Assembly: GCF_014212175.1 (NCBI RefSeq)
Contig: NZ_JACJVR010000005.1
Location: forward strand, 124,001 to 188,000
Source of the DNA: Cohnella xylanilytica
GTDB lineage: Bacteria > Bacillota > Bacilli > Paenibacillales > Paenibacillaceae
DNA: 64,000 nucleotides
Direction: 5' to 3'
Every line of letters starts with the position of its first letter. The stretch's first letter is position 1. Below are positions 59,596-64,000 of the stretch, one piece after another. Below the pieces are notes generated by a model. It was not told where the DNA came from and ran no database searches. It was given only the letters and a program-made list of their open reading frames with translations. A program made the translations under genes and the position numbers.

Positions 59596-59628
59596 ACCAA
59601 TACAATACCAATCCAACACCAATAAACT
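59596..59628. repeat. Three 11-bp direct repeats upstream of the repressor gene
   Basis: ACCAATACAAT, ACCAATCCAAC and ACCAATAAACT start at 59596, 59607 and 59618. The exact 11-bp spacing is one helical turn, an arrangement suited to a phased regulator-binding site. Confidence 0.7.
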
Positions 59629-59740
59629 ACCACTTGGCCGAGGGGAAGTCAATGAATTCGCTTCATTTTCTGTGAACGATCCCGCCGAAGGATCTCGAGT
59701 GAAGGTTTTGTGCCCGGAATAGCGGCATGAAGTGCCGAAT

Positions 59741-59790
59741 TGTTCACGAATCGCGTATTTGTTCACACCGCGAACGCCCGATATGTTCAC
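59741..59790. repeat. TGTTCAC direct repeats upstream of the transport operon
   Basis: TGTTCAC occurs at 59741, 59760 and 59784, each followed by a C/GCG-containing stretch, with an inverted copy (GTGAACG) near 59667. They lie 100-150 bases before the first permease gene and may be binding sites. Otherwise no gene is seen between 59563 and 59889. Confidence 0.5.
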
Positions 59791-59889
59791 GATTTTCGCG
59801 AAGGTTCTCTATCCGGACGAACCGGGGGCGGCCTACACTGGGTTCAAGCGATTCAAGCGCAACCGACCCAAGGAGGAGAGAGAAGCCTT

Positions 59890-60813
59890 ATGCGAACGAG
59901 ACGCGGATTCGTTCACGAATTGTCCAAGAACCGATTGATGTTCCTCATGCTGCTTCCCGTCATCGTTTTTTTCCTCATCAATTCGTACTTGCCGATGGTG
60001 GGAATCTACTACGCGTTCACCCGGTTCGACTTCAACACCAGCCTGTTCGACAGCGAGTTCGTCGGCTTCGAGAACTTCAAGTTCTTATGGAAGTCCGGCA
60101 TCCTGACGAAGCTGACGCTCAATACGCTCGGGTACAACCTGGCGTTCATCGTGCTCGGCAACGCGCTGGCCATCGCGGCCGCGATTCTGCTCAGCGAGCT
60201 GAAGCTGAAGTGGTTCAAGAAGCTGACCCAATCGATTCTGTTCCTGCCTTACTTCATCTCGTTCGTCATTCTGAGCGTCATCGTGTACAACCTGTTCAAC
60301 TATGAGAGCGGTTTCCTGAACACGCTGCTGAAGGGCCTTAACATGGAACCGATCGACGTATACAACACGCCGTGGATGTGGATTCCGCTTATCATTCTTT
60401 TCTACTTGTGGAAGAACCTCGGCTACAGCATGGTCATCTACCTGGCGGCGATCACGGGGATCAGCGACGAATATTACGAGGCGGCGAAGATCGACGGAGC
60501 GAACATCTTCCAGCGCGTCTGGCACATCACCGTCCCGATGCTCAAGACGACGTTCGTCGTGCTTCTGCTGTTCGCCCTGGGCAGCATCATGAAGGGGCAG
60601 TTCGACCTGTTCTACCAGCTGATCGGGAACAACGGCGTCCTGTACAACACGACCGACATTCTCGATACGTACGTCTACCGCTCGCTGAAGGTGACCTTCG
60701 ACATCGGGATGGCGACCTCGGCCGGCGTCTACCAATCGGTATTCGGCTTCGTGCTCGTCATGACCGTCAACTACATCATTCGGAAAATCAACGAAGACTA
60801 CGCCCTGTTCTAA
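59890..60813 (+). CDS. ABC transporter permease, LplB type (arabinoside module)
   Basis: A ~307-residue permease with six helices and the EAA motif YYEAAKIDGANIFQRVWHITVP. ATG 59890 follows AAGGAGGAGAG; a longer in-frame reading from 59740 has no site. By position it probably imports arabino-oligosaccharides for the GH51 enzyme. The partner permease follows after 14 bases. Confidence 0.9.
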   Translation: MRTRRGFVHELSKNRLMFLMLLPVIVFFLINSYLPMVGIYYAFTRFDFNTSLFDSEFVGFENFKFLWKSGILTKLTLNTLGYNLAFIVLGNALAIAAAILLSELKLKWFKKLTQSILFLPYFISFVILSVIVYNLFNYESGFLNTLLKGLNMEPIDVYNTPWMWIPLIILFYLWKNLGYSMVIYLAAITGISDEYYEAAKIDGANIFQRVWHITVPMLKTTFVVLLLFALGSIMKGQFDLFYQLIGNNGVLYNTTDILDTYVYRSLKVTFDIGMATSAGVYQSVFGFVLVMTVNYIIRKINEDYALF

Positions 60814-60827
60814 GGAGAGTGATTCCC

Positions 60828-61721
60828 ATGGCTATAAGAGAGGACAAATACGCCGTCCTGTTCAAGACGATCTCCTATACGGTCATCATCGTCCTGACGA
60901 TCGCCTGCCTGCTGCCGTTCCTGCTCGTCATCTCGGCCTCGCTGACCGAGAACGAAGCGATCGTCAAGTACGGCTACCGCTTCATCCCGAAGGAGTTCTC
61001 CTTCGAGGGCTACCGGCTCGTGTTCAAATTCCCCGAGCAAGTGCTCTCGGCGTACAAGGTGACGACGATCACGACCGTCGTCGGCACGCTTCTCGGCCTG
61101 CTGTTCATCACGATGGCCGGCTACGTGCTCCAGCGCCGCGACTTCAAATACCGCAACGCCTTCTCGTTCTTCATCTACTTCACGACGCTGTTCGGCGGCG
61201 GACTCGTTCCCTGGTACATCCTCATCACCAAGTACCTGAAGCTGACCGACACGTATACGGTGCTCATCTATCCGGGGCTGATGACGCCGTTCCTCATCAT
61301 CCTGATGAAGAACTTCATCCGGTCGGCGATCCCCGAAGAGCTGAACGAATCGGCGAAGATCGACGGCGCGAACGATTTCAAGATTTATTACCGCATCGTG
61401 CTGCCGCTGTCGCTTCCGGGCATCGCGACGGTCGGGCTGTTCCTCGCGCTCGCCTACTGGAACGACTGGTTCCTGTCGTCGCTGTTCATTAACGACCAGA
61501 AGATGTACCAGCTCCAGTTCTACTTATACAACATCGTCAACACCATCCAATTCATCATGCAGATGGGAGCGGGGACCGGCGTCTCGCTCGGGCAGGACAT
61601 TCCGACCGAATCGACCAAGATGGCGATGGCCATCGTCGTCACCGGCCCGATCCTGCTGCTGTATCCGTTCGTGCAGCGTTACTTCGTCAAAGGCCTTACG
61701 ATCGGCGCCGTCAAGGGCTGA
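60828..61721 (+). CDS. ABC transporter permease, LplC/YtcP type (arabinoside module)
   Basis: A ~297-residue permease with six helices, an EAA motif in LNESAKIDGANDFKIYYRIVLPL and the C-terminus FVQRYFVKGLTIGAVKG. ATG 60828 follows AAGGAGAG. The gene order permease-permease-lipoprotein differs from the lipoprotein-first order of the other two modules in this window. Confidence 0.9.
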   Translation: MAIREDKYAVLFKTISYTVIIVLTIACLLPFLLVISASLTENEAIVKYGYRFIPKEFSFEGYRLVFKFPEQVLSAYKVTTITTVVGTLLGLLFITMAGYVLQRRDFKYRNAFSFFIYFTTLFGGGLVPWYILITKYLKLTDTYTVLIYPGLMTPFLIILMKNFIRSAIPEELNESAKIDGANDFKIYYRIVLPLSLPGIATVGLFLALAYWNDWFLSSLFINDQKMYQLQFYLYNIVNTIQFIMQMGAGTGVSLGQDIPTESTKMAMAIVVTGPILLLYPFVQRYFVKGLTIGAVKG

Positions 61722-61810
61722 ACCGCGGTTAGAACCGCCGGCGCCGCCCGTCCCGGGCTTGACGCCAAGGCGGCTAACATATATTTATAGTTCATAAAGG
61801 GAGGATTCGA

Positions 61811-63427
61811 ATGCACAAACCACAGAAGACCGTATCCCTCTTGCTGACCGTCCTGCTGGTCGGCGCCGCGCTCTCGGGCTGCAGCGGATCGGGAGACAAG
61901 AACGACGGGGAAGCCAGCCAGGGAGCCAGCCCGAGCGCCAGCGCGAAGCCGAGCGAGAGCGCTTCCGCGAGCCCGGAGGCGAGCGGCTCCGCCAGCCCGT
62001 CGGGGCTCGATACCTCCAAGCACGTCGAGCTTCAGTTCTACATGCTCGGCGACGCGCCCAAGGATCTCGGCATCATTCAGGCGGAGATCAACAAGATGGC
62101 GGAGAGCGAGCTGAACGCCACCGTCAAGTTCAACTACACGTCCTGGACCGACTGGGACCAGAAGTACAAGCTGCTGCTGTCGTCGGGGCAGCCGATCGAC
62201 CTTATTTTCACCGCGGATTGGACCCAGTACCAGGCATACGCCAAGAAGGGCGCGTTCCTGCCGCTCGACGAGCTGCTGCCGAAGGCTTCTCCGAAGCTGC
62301 AAGCGTTCGTGCCGCAGGACATGTGGGACGCAGTCAAGATCGACGGCAAGATCTACACCGTGCCGGCCACGTTCAAGGAGTATGTCACGAACGGCTTCGT
62401 CTACCGCGAGGACCTGCGCGAGAAGTACAACCTGCCGGTGCCGAAGGATATCGCCTCGTTCGAAGCGTACCTGGACGGCATCAAGAAGAACGAGCCGGAC
62501 ATGCAGCCGCTGTCGATGAACTCCGACGTCAAGACGAACCTGATGGACGTCTTCCGCGAGATCAACGACGACACCGTCGGCGGCCCGCTGCCTTACGGCA
62601 TCGGCATCAAGTACAACAAGCCGACCGAAGTGTACTCCTACTGGGGCTCGGACGAGATGAAGGCCGACCTCACGGTCATTCAGCGCTGGCAGCAGAAGGG
62701 CTTCTTCGCGAAGAACGTGCTGAACGTCAAGGACACGATGCAAGCCCCGATCGTCAGCGGCAAGGCGGCGGCGATGCTCGGCGACAACCCGAACCGCTTC
62801 AACGATACGCAGCTGAAGATGCAATCGTCGCATCCCGACTGGAAGCTCGGCTATTATCCGTTCCCGCTCACGCGCGGCTTCGCGACGCCGGTTCACCCGA
62901 TCCACAACGGGTTCGCCATTCCGAAGAGCAGCAAGAACCCCGAGCGCGCGCTCGCGTTCTACGAGAAGATGGTCACCGACAAGCGATATAACCAGCTGAC
63001 GCAGTACGGCATCGAAGGGAAGAACTACACGGTCAAAGACGGCTATTACAAAATGATCGGGGACAGCACGTCCAACGGGTTCGGCCGCGAAGGCATGAAC
63101 GGCTGGGCTTGGCGCAATCCGGAGTTCATGCTGTTCGACAAGAGCTTCGACGGCGTCAAGGAGATCTTCGCCGAGCTGGACAAGATCCAGAAGCCGGACA
63201 TCTTCACGGGCTTCGCGGAAGACTACACGCCTTACCAGGCGGAGAGGGCGGCTCTCGAGCAGGTCGAGAAGCAGTACTTCTACCCGCTGTACGCCGGACT
63301 CGTCAAGAACGTCGACGAGGGCATGAAGACGGCGATGGACAAGGCGAAGCAGGCCGGTCTCGAGAAGGTGCAGGAAGGCTACAAGAAGCAATGGCTCGAG
63401 TATACGGCGGCGAACGGCATTCAGTAA
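61811..63427 (+). CDS. Extracellular solute-binding lipoprotein (arabinoside module)
   Basis: A 538-residue lipoprotein: lipobox LSGC (Cys24), a long Ser/Ala/Pro/Glu linker (about 25-66), then a large solute-binding fold with YTVPATFKEYVTNGFVYRED and a DUF3502-like C-terminal half (GREGMNGWAWRNPEFMLFDK). ATG 61811 follows GGGAGG. It probably binds arabino-oligosaccharides at the cell surface, by context only. Confidence 0.87.
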   Translation: MHKPQKTVSLLLTVLLVGAALSGCSGSGDKNDGEASQGASPSASAKPSESASASPEASGSASPSGLDTSKHVELQFYMLGDAPKDLGIIQAEINKMAESELNATVKFNYTSWTDWDQKYKLLLSSGQPIDLIFTADWTQYQAYAKKGAFLPLDELLPKASPKLQAFVPQDMWDAVKIDGKIYTVPATFKEYVTNGFVYREDLREKYNLPVPKDIASFEAYLDGIKKNEPDMQPLSMNSDVKTNLMDVFREINDDTVGGPLPYGIGIKYNKPTEVYSYWGSDEMKADLTVIQRWQQKGFFAKNVLNVKDTMQAPIVSGKAAAMLGDNPNRFNDTQLKMQSSHPDWKLGYYPFPLTRGFATPVHPIHNGFAIPKSSKNPERALAFYEKMVTDKRYNQLTQYGIEGKNYTVKDGYYKMIGDSTSNGFGREGMNGWAWRNPEFMLFDKSFDGVKEIFAELDKIQKPDIFTGFAEDYTPYQAERAALEQVEKQYFYPLYAGLVKNVDEGMKTAMDKAKQAGLEKVQEGYKKQWLEYTAANGIQ

Positions 63428-63445
63428 TCGGTCCTCGCCGGCAGG

Positions 63446-63475
63446 CCGGGCATCCCGCAGGGGATGCCCGGTTCG
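63446..63475 (+). terminator. Hairpin after the lipoprotein gene
   Basis: Perfect stem ccgggcatccc / gggatgcccgg with loop gcag; the following tail (ttcgtcg) is only weakly T-rich. Confidence 0.55.
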
Positions 63476-63512
63476 TCGCGGGCGAACGGCGCTTCATGGC
63501 CGCTTCGCCTCA

Positions 63513-63541
63513 TTGACAGTAAGCGCTTACGAAGGTATAGT
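63513..63541 (+). promoter_or_regulatory. Sigma-A promoter with a cre-like box in its spacer
   Basis: TTGACA (63513-63518), a 17-base spacer and TATAGT (63536-63541) form a near-consensus promoter. The spacer holds GTAAGCGCTTAC (63519-63530), a perfect 12-bp palindrome matching the cre core. CcpA bound there would block RNA polymerase. Confidence 0.8.
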
Positions 63542-63582
63542 CAAGGAACGCTACAGGCGGATCGATCGGAGGAGGGATTCCA

Positions 63583-64000
63583 TTGCTGCCGAAGATGAAG
63601 GAGGACAGCAGGAAGCTGTATACGAAGCTGCTTCTCGGAATCGTTCTGTGCACCGTGCTGACGCTGGTCATCTCGTCGACCATTTTATTTTTTATTTTCA
63701 ACCGGATCGCCTTGAACCAGGTCTATCAGTCCGATCTCGGCAACTTGACGCAGACGAGCCGGGAAGTCGTCAACATGACGGAGAGCGCGCAATCGCTCAC
63801 GTTCCAGCTGTACCGGAACAGCAGCGTCGCCAAGCTTCTGTTCTACGCGGAACCGACGATTTACGATCAGGTAGCGGCGATGGGCGAGCTTCAGAACTAT
63901 CTGAACTCGATGCCGTACATCGAATCGATCTACGTGTACAATCCGAATTCGGCCTACTTCTACATATCCTCCAATTCCGGACAGAACGGGATGCTCGCCC
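63583..64000 (+). CDS. Membrane sensor protein, N-terminal part (AraC-type regulator or histidine kinase)
   Basis: The 3' end lies beyond the window. TTG 63583 has GGAGGAGGG 6 bases upstream and opens a frame of 139 codons to the edge. Visible are a basic start, a membrane helix (about residues 16-38) and the beginning of an extracytoplasmic cache-like domain (SREVVNMTESAQSLTFQLYR, then QNYLNSMPYIESIYVYNPNS). This matches the N-terminus of membrane-bound AraC regulators such as the one at 8165, or a YesM-type kinase. It probably regulates the neighbouring sugar genes. Confidence 0.72.
   Translation, partial: MLPKMKEDSRKLYTKLLLGIVLCTVLTLVISSTILFFIFNRIALNQVYQSDLGNLTQTSREVVNMTESAQSLTFQLYRNSSVAKLLFYAEPTIYDQVAAMGELQNYLNSMPYIESIYVYNPNSAYFYISSNSGQNGMLA

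Overview
The window comes from a GC-rich (roughly 60%) endospore-forming Firmicute, most likely of the Paenibacillaceae (Paenibacillus/Cohnella type). The evidence is the Bacillales block rimO-pgsA-cinA-recA-recX-rny-ymdB-spoVS-korAB-miaB-ricA, a Bacillus-type LexA box at recA, a sigma-H-like promoter at spoVS, a gerA-type germination operon, and several carbohydrate ABC systems made of a lipoprotein plus two permeases with no ATPase of their own.

Layout. (1) 1-7996 is housekeeping: rimO (5' cut), pgsA, cinA, recA, recX, rny, ymdB. The 760-base cinA-recA gap holds four tandem ~51-bp repeats and a promoter-terminator pair that could make a small RNA. (2) 8165-14423 is an inserted sugar-uptake module (membrane-anchored AraC regulator, lipoprotein, two permeases) that splits the usual ymdB-spoVS neighbourhood. 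(3) 14599-22019 returns to the conserved block: spoVS, M19 dipeptidase, korA/korB, a stand-alone pduL, miaB, ricA and a 33-codon basic ORF. (4) 22043-26337 holds a spore-coat-like protein on the minus strand and a biotin ECF transporter. bioY diverges from ecfA1 and an ecfA2-ecfT fusion across a BirA-type operator. (5) 26445-34335 is accessory: hxlR/MFS pair, APH-like kinase, small lipoprotein, YbaK-domain fusion, histidine phosphatase, DUF2935 protein, and several broken genes (O-methyltransferase remnant, WYL-regulator tail, frameshifted TfoX-C-domain gene). (6) 34653-40195 holds a flavin monooxygenase-like protein, a gerKA-KB-KC-type operon whose KB gene has an in-frame stop, and a frameshifted PhnB-like gene. 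(7) 40454-51758 is an 11-kb co-directional polyol/sugar locus: ABC lipoprotein and permeases, zinc polyol dehydrogenase, SDR, a mannitol-type PTS EIICB with a degenerate EIIA-like tail, TIM-barrel isomerase, 6-phospho-3-hexuloisomerase-like SIS protein, and an MtlR-type PRD regulator. (8) 51863-56856 holds an aldo/keto reductase, a YetF-like protein, a chemoreceptor and an AT-rich island with a secreted peptide gene and a truncated DUF1963 gene. (9) 56959-64000 is an arabinoside module: GH51 arabinofuranosidase and AraR-like repressor on the minus strand; two permeases, a lipoprotein and a sensor gene (3' cut) on the plus strand, the last with a cre-like box inside its promoter.

The strongest candidate for an undescribed system is the hybrid ABC/PTS polyol locus in (7). 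Both histidine-containing EIIC motifs are altered and the EIIA phospho-histidine is missing, while a 3-hexuloisomerase-like enzyme sits beside a polyol dehydrogenase. No tRNA, rRNA, CRISPR array or insertion sequence was recognised.
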